Positions 7,222 through 14,884 of a stretch of DNA of 33,449 nt are shown here, piece after piece (position 1 is the stretch's first letter; every line of letters starts with the position of its first letter). The stretch lies in assembly GCF_003987855.1 (NCBI RefSeq), contig NZ_RXIZ01000002.1, forward strand, positions 22,365-55,813. The letters are read 5' to 3'. The translations under genes were made by a program, and so were the position numbers. This DNA is from Hyphomicrobium sp. (GTDB lineage: Bacteria; Pseudomonadota; Alphaproteobacteria; Rhizobiales; Hyphomicrobiaceae). A model generated the notes under the pieces. It was given only the letters and a program-made list of their open reading frames with translations. It was not told the DNA's origin and did not search any database.

Positions 7222-8054
7222 GCGTGTCTCCTTCAACAGGCAAGAGTTGGCTGCGCACGTATATCGTCGCCTATATCGTCTTCCTCTATTTGCCGATCGC
7301 AGTAATCCCGATCTTCTCTTTCAATAACTCGATCCAAGCGGCTTTTCCGCTGAGCGGTTTCACGACGGCCTGGTACCAAAGCCTGCTCGATAACGAAAAT
7401 CTTCATCGCGCCTTGGAGACCAGCCTGATCGTCGGCTTTTCCGCGGCCTTCCTGGCAACGGCGATCGGCGTAACCGTTGGCTATATGGAAGTGGCCGCAG
7501 GAGACCGCATCTCGCGAACGATCTCGGCGCTGGCCAGACTTCCGATTTTGATCCCGGGCGTGATCGTTGGTATCGCGCTCCTCATTCTGGTCAATCTCGC
7601 GGGCCTTGGCCCATCGCGCATCGCCATCGTGCTCGGTCATACGCTCGTGGCTTTGCCCACGGCTGTCGTCATCATGCGTAGCCGGTTTCTTGCGCTTCCG
7701 AAGAGCTTCAGCGAGGTGGCTATGGACCTTGGCGCGAACGAATGGACCACGTTCCGGCGCATCATCCTGCCGCTCGCCGCTCCCGCGATCGCCTCGTCTT
7801 TCATGCTGTCGTTCCTGACGTCGTTCGACGAATTCATCGTCGCATTTTTCTTGTCAGGGACCGAGCCAACGCTGCCGCTCTTCGTCTGGGGGCAGCTGCG
7901 CTTTCCGAAAGCGTTGCCGAGCGTGATGGCGCTCGGTTCCGTCATTCTGCTGGTTTCGATCGTCATCGCGACGGCCGCCGAGTTGATACGAAGACGCGGC
8001 GCGCCGGATGACGATCTTGCTGTCACTGCGAAGGGAAGTCTGCCGATTTCGTGA
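7218..8054 (+). CDS. ABC transporter permease, PotC/PotI-like
   Basis: A 278-residue second permease of the importer, with about six membrane segments (YIVAYIVFLYLPIAVIPIFSF first) and the EAA loop EVAMDLGANEWTTFRRIILPLAAP. The PotC-type signature FLTSFDEFIVAFFLSGTEPTLPLFVWGQLRF is clear near the C terminus and separates it from the PotB-like partner. It starts with GTG overlapping the preceding stop by four bases. A GTGA overlap also exists at its own stop, but the binding-protein gene more likely starts 24 bases further on. It pairs with the upstream permease and the ATPase at 9808. Confidence 0.9.
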   Translation: MSVSPSTGKSWLRTYIVAYIVFLYLPIAVIPIFSFNNSIQAAFPLSGFTTAWYQSLLDNENLHRALETSLIVGFSAAFLATAIGVTVGYMEVAAGDRISRTISALARLPILIPGVIVGIALLILVNLAGLGPSRIAIVLGHTLVALPTAVVIMRSRFLALPKSFSEVAMDLGANEWTTFRRIILPLAAPAIASSFMLSFLTSFDEFIVAFFLSGTEPTLPLFVWGQLRFPKALPSVMALGSVILLVSIVIATAAELIRRRGAPDDDLAVTAKGSLPIS

Positions 8055-8077
8055 ATGCCATGGAGGAGTATCAAGTC

Positions 8078-9142
8078 ATGCTGCGACAAACCACACGAAG
8101 CCTAGTCAGCGGGGCCATCGGCCTTGCGTCGCTCGCCATCACGCTCGCGGTGCCTGCGGCAGCCGCCGACAAGCTCACGTATTTCACTTGGTCGGGTTAT
8201 GAGCTGCCTGCATTCAACAAGAGCTTCCTTGCAGCACATCCCGATAGCGTCGACATCTCGGTCTTCAGCGATGACGATGAAGCATTCACGAAGGTGAAGG
8301 CCGGCTTCCATCCGGATCTCGCCCACCCCTGCTACGACAAGATTGCGCGCTGGAACAAGGAAGGGTTGCTGCAGCCGATCGATACGAAGCGCATAAAGAA
8401 CTTCGACACGATCTTTCCGGTGTTCAAGGACCTTCCGGATATTCAGGCGGGCGACGGCAAGGTGTGGATGGTGCCGTGGGATTGGGGAAATACCTCCATT
8501 CTCTATCGCAGTGACCTTGTGAAAGATCCGGCGCCATCTTGGAACCTGCTTTGGGACAAGCAGTACGCTGGGCGCATCGCCACGATCGATGCGGTCCATG
8601 ACACGCCGGTCGTCGCCGCGATCATGGCAGGCGTCAATCCGTTCGACATGTCGGCCGCGGACGTCGACAAGGTTGCTGCGAAACTGCGCGAGCAGCGGCC
8701 GTTGCTGCGTGCCTACACGACCGACATGACCTCGGTCGAGCAATCGCTGGCCAGCGGAGAACTCGTTGCCGCGATGACGTGGAATGCCTCTGCGACGACG
8801 CTGAAGAAGCAGGGCGTCAAGGTGGAATTCATGAAGCCGAAGGAAGGCATGCTGACATGGGCATGCGGATTCGTGATGCTGAAAGACGCCAAGAACGTCG
8901 ATCTCGCTTATGACTTCATCAACAGCCGCCTTGAAGGCGATTCCGGCAAGGAACTCATCACCCAGTATGGGTACGGCAGTGCCTCCAGCGCGGCATTCGC
9001 TCTCGTTTCAAAGGACGAACTGACCCGATTGCAGCTGCCGTCTGACCCGAACGTCGTGCTGAAGAGCACGGTTTTCACCGGACCGATGAAGCAGAACGAC
9101 GATCTTGCGAAGATGTTCGAGAAGGTAAAGGCGGGCGGCTGA
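8078..9142 (+). CDS. Periplasmic solute-binding protein, PotD/PotF family
   Basis: A 354-residue periplasmic binding protein that delivers solute to the permeases. The signal peptide is residues 1-30 (ending PAAAA before DKLTYFTWSGYELP). ATG 8078 was chosen because GGAGGAG lies nine bases upstream. Family resemblance is clear: YFTWSGY, VPWDWGNTSILYR, KPKEG and a C-terminal MFEKVKAGG. Aligned by eye to E. coli PotF, the polyamine-binding aspartates (247 in WAGD, 278 in FFDVF) correspond to Ser238 (WNAS) and Cys263 (WACGF). The acidic cage for polyamine ammonium groups thus seems absent, and the ligand is probably something else. This alignment is from memory and needs checking. Confidence 0.88.
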   Translation: MLRQTTRSLVSGAIGLASLAITLAVPAAAADKLTYFTWSGYELPAFNKSFLAAHPDSVDISVFSDDDEAFTKVKAGFHPDLAHPCYDKIARWNKEGLLQPIDTKRIKNFDTIFPVFKDLPDIQAGDGKVWMVPWDWGNTSILYRSDLVKDPAPSWNLLWDKQYAGRIATIDAVHDTPVVAAIMAGVNPFDMSAADVDKVAAKLREQRPLLRAYTTDMTSVEQSLASGELVAAMTWNASATTLKKQGVKVEFMKPKEGMLTWACGFVMLKDAKNVDLAYDFINSRLEGDSGKELITQYGYGSASSAAFALVSKDELTRLQLPSDPNVVLKSTVFTGPMKQNDDLAKMFEKVKAGG

Positions 9143-9182
9143 TCAGGGCGCTCGCGTAGCTTTCATACCGGGATCAAACAGA

Positions 9183-9818
9183 ATGGCGAAAAACGCGGTG
9201 CGGACAAAACGCAAAGAAGCAAGGGAGGACGTTTCCGACCACGCTCCTTCGGAAGCCGACGTCCGGCTCGGCCGTCGTATCCGCGCGCTTCGCCTGGAGC
9301 TGAAGCTCGGCATAACGGAAGTCGCTCAGCGCGCCGGCATATCGGTTGGCGCGCTGAGCCAGATCGAGCGAGGTATCTCCTCGCTCCGGGTTCGCATTCT
9401 CTGGCCGCTGGCAGCGGCGCTCGGCGTCGAACCTCATAGCCTCCTGGCCGACAGTCATGAGGATAGCGACCTCTACGTGGTGCGATCCTCGGCGCGGAAA
9501 GAGATTCCTGTCCGGTCTGAGGGGATGCGCAAGGAGCTTCTTTCCCCTCCAGGTTCCGTGCTGACTGGCCTGCTGGTCGAAGTCGAACCGGGCGGCGGCA
9601 CAGACGCATCCTATAGCCACGCCGGGCACGAATTCGGACTCGTCAAAAAAGGGCAAGTCGAGTTGACCATCGATAGCGTCGTCTACCTGCTAAAGGCAGG
9701 CGACAGCTTCGCCTTCAAGAGCACTTTGAAGCACGCGTTCCGCAACAGCGGCAAGGAGCGGTGCGAGATCGTCTGGATCAACACCACGAAGTCGACAGAG
9801 ACCGGCAATGGCGAATGA
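9183..9818 (+). CDS. XRE-family transcriptional regulator with cupin domain
   Basis: A 211-residue DNA-binding regulator. The HTH_3 domain (about 29-82) shows LGRRIRALRLELKLGITEVAQRAG followed by ISVGALSQIERG, the recognition helix of the family. A C-terminal cupin_2 barrel (about 125-200) has the conserved GGGTDASYSHAGHEFGLVKKGQVEL strand and HAFRNSG, the metal- or ligand-binding pocket. Such XRE-cupin proteins (PuuR type) usually repress amine or amino-acid catabolic genes and are relieved by a pathway ligand. It sits inside the importer operon and overlaps the ATPase gene by 11 bases, so it likely autoregulates with it. The two TTTTC-N8-GAAAA palindromes are its best candidate targets. Confidence 0.88.
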   Translation: MAKNAVRTKRKEAREDVSDHAPSEADVRLGRRIRALRLELKLGITEVAQRAGISVGALSQIERGISSLRVRILWPLAAALGVEPHSLLADSHEDSDLYVVRSSARKEIPVRSEGMRKELLSPPGSVLTGLLVEVEPGGGTDASYSHAGHEFGLVKKGQVELTIDSVVYLLKAGDSFAFKSTLKHAFRNSGKERCEIVWINTTKSTETGNGE

Positions 9819-10896
9819 CGCGCTTTTGCGCCTCGAAGGTGTTTCCAAGATTTTCGACACTGGCACGATCGGTCTCGACAACGTCACGCTCGACATCGCC
9901 AATGGCGAATTCGTCAGCCTTCTCGGACCGTCAGGGTGCGGGAAGACGACGAGCTTGCGCGTGATGGCCGGCTTCGAGGCACCCACGAGCGGACGCGTGC
10001 TGCTCGATGGCAACGACATCACGGCGTTGCGTCCCTACGACCGACCGCTCAATACGGTGTTTCAGGATTACGCACTCTTTCCACACATGAACGTGGCGGA
10101 GAACGTCGGGTTCGGATTGTCGCTCCGCAAGCTTTCGAGTGCGGAAACGGAGAAGAAGGTCAAGGAAGCTTTGGAACTCGTCGGCCTTAGCGACAAAATC
10201 CGGGCTCGCGTGTCGATGCTTTCGGGCGGTCAACGCCAGCGCGTGGCGCTCGCCCGCGCTCTCGTCTGCTCGCCGCGCGTGCTGCTGTTGGACGAGCCGC
10301 TCTCGGCGCTCGATGCCAACCTGCGCGAACAGATGCAGATCGAGCTGAAGCGGCTGCAATCGCGCTTGGGCACGACCTTCGTGATGGTCACGCACGATCA
10401 AGGTGAGGCGCTCTCCATTTCCGATCGGATCGTCGTGCTCAATCGCGGCAAGATCGAGCAGATCGCCTCGCCCGCAACGCTTTATGACGCGCCGGAGACG
10501 TCGTTCGTCGCGGACTTTATCGGCTCGATGAACCTCCTCGAAGCAGAAGTCCTGGAGACGACACCATCCGCGGTCCGTGTTTCGGTCGGACCGATGGCGA
10601 TCGATATCCCGCGGGATTGCGCGGCGACGGTTCCTGCTCCCCGGGCCTCGGTGCTGGTCTGCATCCGGCCGGAGGAACTCGCCGTGCAGCTTTTTCCGAC
10701 CAACGAGACCGTCGCCGCGCAAATCACCTCGACCGTCTTCTATGGCCCGATGCAGCGGCTTTTTGTGGAAATCGCGGGCGGAAGAAAGCTCATGATCGAC
10801 ATGGGGCGCAGGCGGTCATCGGAGACTTTCGAAGCGGGGACAACCGTCCACATCAAGCCGATCCGGGGTGCGGGGCGCATTTTGAGCAGGGCCTAG
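9808..10896 (+). CDS. ABC transporter ATP-binding protein, PotA/PotG-like
   Basis: A 362-residue ATPase that energises the importer on the cytoplasmic side. Walker A is GPSGCGKT (40-47), the Q-loop Gln is in VFQDYALFPH (86), the signature is LSGGQ (138-142), Walker B is VLLLDEP (D162, E163), and the switch His is in MVTHDQGEAL. A TOBE-type regulatory domain fills the last third (about 240-362, with VCIRPEELAV and STVFYGPMQRLFVEI). Length is normal for PotA/PotG. It starts inside the regulator gene (11-base overlap) and ends 27 bases before the convergent deoR-type gene. All motifs are intact, so the importer should be functional. Confidence 0.92.
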   Translation: MANDALLRLEGVSKIFDTGTIGLDNVTLDIANGEFVSLLGPSGCGKTTSLRVMAGFEAPTSGRVLLDGNDITALRPYDRPLNTVFQDYALFPHMNVAENVGFGLSLRKLSSAETEKKVKEALELVGLSDKIRARVSMLSGGQRQRVALARALVCSPRVLLLDEPLSALDANLREQMQIELKRLQSRLGTTFVMVTHDQGEALSISDRIVVLNRGKIEQIASPATLYDAPETSFVADFIGSMNLLEAEVLETTPSAVRVSVGPMAIDIPRDCAATVPAPRASVLVCIRPEELAVQLFPTNETVAAQITSTVFYGPMQRLFVEIAGGRKLMIDMGRRRSSETFEAGTTVHIKPIRGAGRILSRA

Positions 10897-10923
10897 AATT
10901 GGCCTCACCTACTCCCGGCCTCA

Positions 10924-11694
10924 TTAAGCCTTGATCACTTCCGTGCCGGCGGTTCGCAACGCGGCGGCAATCTCCGCCGGCGGATCGGCATCGGTGACGA
11001 CCCGCGCTATCGCGTCGAGCGGCGCTACCTTGATTAGACCTCCCCGGCCGAACTTCGACGCGTCCGCCAGTACCGTTATGGTTCGCGCCTGGGCGATCAT
11101 GGCCCGGGCAATGTCCGCCTCGCGCACGTCAAAATCCAGAATGCCAACGGTTTCGACCGAACCGACGGCGAGAACGGCGTGAACGGCATGAAACTGGCTG
11201 ATCTGCTCGATCGCGAGCGGACCCAGGTTTTCCGTGCCATCGGCCCGGTATTCTCCGCCAATCAAAAATGTCGAATTGGACGGCCCACGCGCTGCCAAGC
11301 CGGCAATCGCGGCCGAGTTGGTAATCACGGTGAGGCCGGTCGCAGAGGCAAGCTCCTCAGCAAACCAGAGGGTCGTCGTGCCGGTATCGACGAAAAGGGT
11401 GTCTCCCGCCTGAAAAAGCTCGATGGTGCGACGCGCAATGGCTCGCTTGGCCTCAGCATTCTGCAACAGTCGTGCCTGGAAAGACCCTTCTCCCTCCACG
11501 TCCGAGAGGCGTGGCTCCGCAAGCGTAGCGCCGCCGTGGATCTTGCGGACACGGCCCCGTTCGGCAAGTTCGGTCAAATCGCGCCGGATTGTTTCTCGGG
11601 ACGTGCCAAGCAGTTCAGCAAGCGCATCGACCGTCACACGCTCCCGCTCGCGCACGACCTGTTCGATCCGCTCTCGTCGCAAATTTGGGCGCAT
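10924..11694 (-). CDS. DeoR/GlpR-family transcriptional repressor
   Basis: A 256-residue regulator. The N-terminal winged helix carries the DeoR signature VDALAELLGTSRETIRRDL followed by RVRKIHGGATL. The C-terminal DeoRC sensor domain (about 75-235) is isomerase-like with DTLFVDTGTTTLWFAEEL, TVITNSAAIAG and TVLADASKFGR, a pocket that normally binds a sugar phosphate or related phosphorylated intermediate. It is divergent from the APC permease gene, and the oxidase/kinase operon follows, so a phosphorylated product of the FGGY kinase is a natural inducer. An AGGAG precedes the ATG at close spacing. Candidate operator repeats lie in the shared intergenic region. Confidence 0.92.
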   Translation of the reverse strand: MRPNLRRERIEQVVRERERVTVDALAELLGTSRETIRRDLTELAERGRVRKIHGGATLAEPRLSDVEGEGSFQARLLQNAEAKRAIARRTIELFQAGDTLFVDTGTTTLWFAEELASATGLTVITNSAAIAGLAARGPSNSTFLIGGEYRADGTENLGPLAIEQISQFHAVHAVLAVGSVETVGILDFDVREADIARAMIAQARTITVLADASKFGRGGLIKVAPLDAIARVVTDADPPAEIAAALRTAGTEVIKA

Positions 11695-11709
11695 TAACTC
11701 CTGCCCGTT

Positions 11710-11740
11710 CGGTCATTCTAATTGACTGCTCGGTAATTCT
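11710..11740. promoter_or_regulatory. Direct repeats, candidate DeoR operator
   Basis: CGGTCATTCT (11710-11719) and CGGTAATTCT (11731-11740) match at nine of ten positions and start 21 bases apart, two helical turns, so they face the same side of DNA. A TTGACT -35-like hexamer (11722-11727) lies between them, pointing to the permease gene. A weaker third copy, CGGGCAATTT, begins at 11772. Tandem half-sites near a divergent repressor gene are typical of autoregulating DeoR/GlpR proteins. Confidence 0.4.
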
Positions 11741-11820
11741 GTCAGAGCATGCAACAAATATCACGCCCATTCGGGCAATTTTTGCAGGCATCTGAACAAT
11801 CCACAACTGGGGGTGGAGTC

Positions 11821-13404
11821 ATGACTCACGACGAAGACACCAAAGTCCTGCACTCAATGGGCTACGCGCAGGAACTGTCGCGGCGCATGGGTGGGTTCTC
11901 GAACTTCGCGATCTCGTTCTCCATTATCTGTATTCTCGCAGGTGGCATCACCTCGTTCCCACTGGCGATGGCAACCGGCGGCGCCTTCCAGGCGACCATC
12001 GGCTGGATCGTCGGCGGCCTGTTCGCGATGCTGGTGGCCGCTTGTCTCGGTCAGATCGCCTCCGCCTACCCCACAGCAGGCGCTCTCTATCACTGGTCCT
12101 CGATCCTCGGCGGCCGCGGCTGGGGCTGGGCGACGGCCTGGATCAACCTCTTGGGGCTCATCTTCGTCGTGGCCTCGGTCGACGTTGGCGTCTGGCAGTT
12201 GTTCCGCGACTTGGTCGTTGCCGGCGTTTTCCACGTCGATGTAACGTCTTGGACCGCGCTGCCGACCGATCCGCTTCCTGCTGGGATGACCCTCGATCAG
12301 GTCAACGCCAACAACGACCACGCTTATTACGTGCAGGTCGGAGCGGTTGCCCTGATCGTTATCGTCCAGGCTCTGGTCAACCATTTCGGCATCAGGCTCA
12401 CGACGCTGCTGACGGACTTCTCCGGTTACCTCATTCTCGTCGTCGCTGTCGTCCTGACGGCGATGTTCTTCATCTGGGGCGCCGGTAATTACTCACACGC
12501 GTTCACCTTCTCGAACAACACGGGTGATGCGGGCGGCGGATACGTGCCGGCGGCGCGGACGGCCATCATCGCGTTCCTCGTCGGTCTGCTCTATCCGCTT
12601 TACACGATCACCGGCTTCGACGCCTCGGCGCACACTTCGGAAGAAACCACGGATGCGCGGCGCGCCGTGCCTCGCGGCATGATCCACTCGGTCTTCTGGT
12701 CGCTGGTGTTCGGCTTCGTGATGGCTGTCTCCTTCGTTGTGGCAAGCCCAGATCTCGCGGCAACGGCGAAGGACGGCGCGGCGGCGTGGTTCAACATGTT
12801 CAACAATCTGCCCGCGCCAACACCGTTAAAGGATGTGATGGCGATCTGCATCGTGCTGGCGAACTTCATCTGCGCGCTTGCTGGCCTCACCTCGACATCC
12901 CGCATGATCTACGCGTTCGCGCGTGATGGCGGCTTGCCCGGTTCGGGCCTGTGGAAGCAGGTCAGCCCGCAATGGCGCACGCCGGTTCCGGCCATCTGGC
13001 TCGGCGCGGTGCTTTCGGTCGCGGCAACGCTCTACTCGCCCGCGTTCGCAGCGTTGGCGGCAGGTTGCGCCCTGTTCCTCTACGTCTCTTACGCGATGCC
13101 GATTGCGGCTGGCCTTTTTGCAGAAGGCAAGTCGTGGAAGGAGTTCGGGCCGTTCCGTCTTGGCGTGTTCTCAAAACCCATGGCGATCCTCGTGCTCATC
13201 GGCACCGTTATCCTGATGTACGCTGGCATCCAGCCGCCGTTCGACATCCTGATCAACTACGCGATCGGCTTGATCGTATTACTTGTCGTGCTGTGGTTCG
13301 GACTTGAATCGCGCCGCTTCAAAGGTCCTCCGATCGGTGCCGAGATCGCGCAGCGTCAGGCGGAAATCGCGGCTGCCGAGCGCGCCGTCGGCGAAACGTC
13401 CTAA
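11821..13404 (+). CDS. APC-superfamily amino acid / amine permease
   Basis: A 527-residue inner-membrane transporter with about twelve hydrophobic segments, of the APC amino-acid/choline transporter (GABA/choline permease) type. The N-terminal signature LSRRMGGFSNFAISFSIICI and GGITSFPLAMATGGAFQATIGWI is the first-helix substrate region of that group. GFDASAHTSEETTDARRAVPRGM is the conserved helix-6 and loop motif. ATG 11821 is preceded by GGAG; the frame extends upstream but without support. It is divergent from the DeoR repressor and followed by a strong terminator, so it is its own transcript. Its pairing with a flavoprotein/kinase operon suggests import of an amine- or amino-group-bearing polyol or amino acid. 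The substrate is not readable from sequence. Confidence 0.88.
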   Translation: MTHDEDTKVLHSMGYAQELSRRMGGFSNFAISFSIICILAGGITSFPLAMATGGAFQATIGWIVGGLFAMLVAACLGQIASAYPTAGALYHWSSILGGRGWGWATAWINLLGLIFVVASVDVGVWQLFRDLVVAGVFHVDVTSWTALPTDPLPAGMTLDQVNANNDHAYYVQVGAVALIVIVQALVNHFGIRLTTLLTDFSGYLILVVAVVLTAMFFIWGAGNYSHAFTFSNNTGDAGGGYVPAARTAIIAFLVGLLYPLYTITGFDASAHTSEETTDARRAVPRGMIHSVFWSLVFGFVMAVSFVVASPDLAATAKDGAAAWFNMFNNLPAPTPLKDVMAICIVLANFICALAGLTSTSRMIYAFARDGGLPGSGLWKQVSPQWRTPVPAIWLGAVLSVAATLYSPAFAALAAGCALFLYVSYAMPIAAGLFAEGKSWKEFGPFRLGVFSKPMAILVLIGTVILMYAGIQPPFDILINYAIGLIVLLVVLWFGLESRRFKGPPIGAEIAQRQAEIAAAERAVGETS

Positions 13405-13416
13405 GACACGAACGCG

Positions 13417-13457
13417 AAAGCCGTGGGCATTTGCCATGTCCACGGCTTTTTTATTTT
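13417..13457 (+). terminator. Strong intrinsic terminator after the APC permease
   Basis: The arms AAAGCCGTGGGCAT (13417-13430) and ATGTCCACGGCTTT (13436-13449) form a 14-bp stem with a single G-T pair and a five-base loop, followed by TTTTATTTT. It lies 12 bases after the permease stop and about 50 before the next start. It therefore separates the permease from the downstream flavoprotein operon, which must have its own promoter or rely on read-through. Confidence 0.9.
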
Positions 13458-13504
13458 CCGTTTCGGCGCCGATGCGAGCGCCTTAATGGCAGAGGACGAG
13501 TGAT

Positions 13505-14884
13505 ATGTCCGTTGCAGACGTCGCCATCGTTGGTGCAGGCGCCGTTGGATGCGCAATGGCAAGACGTTTTGCGCTCGAGGGTGCCCGCGTAATTTTGCTG
13601 GAACGGGGTGCCGATCTCCTTTCAGGGGCCAGCAAGGGCAATAGCGCGATCCTGCACACTGGCTTTGATGCGCCGCCTGGAAGCGTCGAGCTTCAATGCA
13701 TGCAGGACGGCTACGCCGAATATCTAGAGATCCGCGACAGCTTCAACCTGCCACTGCTCGAAACAGGCGCCATGGTGGTGGCCTGGACGGAGGGCGAACG
13801 CGCCGCCTTGGACGGCATTGAAGCGCAAGCGCGGAAGAACGGCGTTTCAAATGTGCGCAGGCTTTCTGCAGGCGAAATTCGCTCACGCGAGCCTAACCTA
13901 TCGACACGAGCCTTGGAGGCGGTGCTTGTGCCAGGCGAGCACGTGATCGATCCTTGGTCGCCGTTTCTCGCCTATCTGCTGCAAGCAAAGAACCATGACG
14001 CGGAGGTCTTCTTCAACACCGAGGTTCTTTCCGGCAGTTTCGATGGCTCGTCTTGGGCACTAAAGACGACGAGCGGCGAACACAGAGCGCGCACGGTTAT
14101 CAATTGCGCCGGCTTGTTCGGCGATCGCCTCGATGCGCGTTTGCTGGGAGCCGCGTCTTTTCAAATCAAGCCGCGAAAAGGACAGTTCGTCGTATTCGAC
14201 AAGGCGGCGTCGAAGCTTTTCAGCTCGATCATTCTTCCAGTTCCCTCTGAGCGAACAAAGGGTGTCGTGCTGACACGCACGATTTTCGGCAATGTGCTTG
14301 TCGGCCCGACCGCGGAAGAGCAGGAAGATCGCGAGCGCGCAACTGTCGACACGGAGACGCTGAAGAGCCTCGCCGCCAAAGCCGCCGAGATCGTGCCGGG
14401 GTTGGCGGGAATGGATGTCACCGCCGTATACGCGGGCCTGAGACCGGCGACAGAAGAGAAGTCCTATCGGATTGCGGTCCACGAAGATCGTAATTGGATC
14501 ACGGTTGGCGGCATCCGCTCGACTGGCTTGACCGCGTCCCTTGGCATCGCCCGCCACGTCTACAAGCTCTATGCAAAATTGGGCAACGAGCATCAGGCTG
14601 TCGCCAGTCCCATCACACCGCGAGTTCCAAATCTGGCGGAACATCTCGCGCGTGATTGGCAAGCTCCTGGCTTTGGCGAGATCGTCTGCCATTGCGAAAT
14701 GGTGACGCTGCGCGAAATCGAGCGGGCATTGTCGGGCGCCCTGCCAGCCGGAGACTTCGGCGGCCTGCGCCGACGTACGCGCTGTGGCATGGGCCGCTGC
14801 CAAGGATTTTATTGCAATGCGCAGCTGGCAACTTTGACCGCCGGCTGCTTCGGTTCGCCCCTAGCGGTGGGGGACGCCGCGTGA
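13505..14884 (+). CDS. GlpA-like FAD oxidoreductase with C-terminal [2Fe-2S] BFD domain
   Basis: A 459-residue flavoprotein of the DAO/GlpA group, which oxidises a hydroxyl or amine carbon (glycerol-3-phosphate in GlpA). The FAD fold opens at IVGAGAVGCAMARRFALEG (8-26), followed by GASKGNSAILHTGFDAPPGS, a motif shared with GlpA-like dehydrogenases. The C-terminal BFD-like domain has four spaced cysteines, Cys395/Cys397 (VCHCE) and Cys427/Cys432 (CGMGRC), that should hold a [2Fe-2S] cluster. It is shorter than E. coli GlpA (about 540). The ATG has GAGG upstream. It overlaps the second flavoprotein by one base (TGATG). The two probably form a complex that passes electrons through the cluster. 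A GlpC-like membrane subunit is not visible. Confidence 0.85.
   Translation: MSVADVAIVGAGAVGCAMARRFALEGARVILLERGADLLSGASKGNSAILHTGFDAPPGSVELQCMQDGYAEYLEIRDSFNLPLLETGAMVVAWTEGERAALDGIEAQARKNGVSNVRRLSAGEIRSREPNLSTRALEAVLVPGEHVIDPWSPFLAYLLQAKNHDAEVFFNTEVLSGSFDGSSWALKTTSGEHRARTVINCAGLFGDRLDARLLGAASFQIKPRKGQFVVFDKAASKLFSSIILPVPSERTKGVVLTRTIFGNVLVGPTAEEQEDRERATVDTETLKSLAAKAAEIVPGLAGMDVTAVYAGLRPATEEKSYRIAVHEDRNWITVGGIRSTGLTASLGIARHVYKLYAKLGNEHQAVASPITPRVPNLAEHLARDWQAPGFGEIVCHCEMVTLREIERALSGALPAGDFGGLRRRTRCGMGRCQGFYCNAQLATLTAGCFGSPLAVGDAA

Noticed and set aside
9143-9182. Possible third TTTTC-N8-GAAAA site before the XRE-cupin gene
   Set aside because: The best match, CTTTCATACCGGGATCAAA, breaks both the half-site and the spacing.
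14656-14883. Upstream extension of the second flavoprotein
   Set aside because: It is read from inside the GlpA-like gene in another frame; the FAD fold starts just after ATG 14884.
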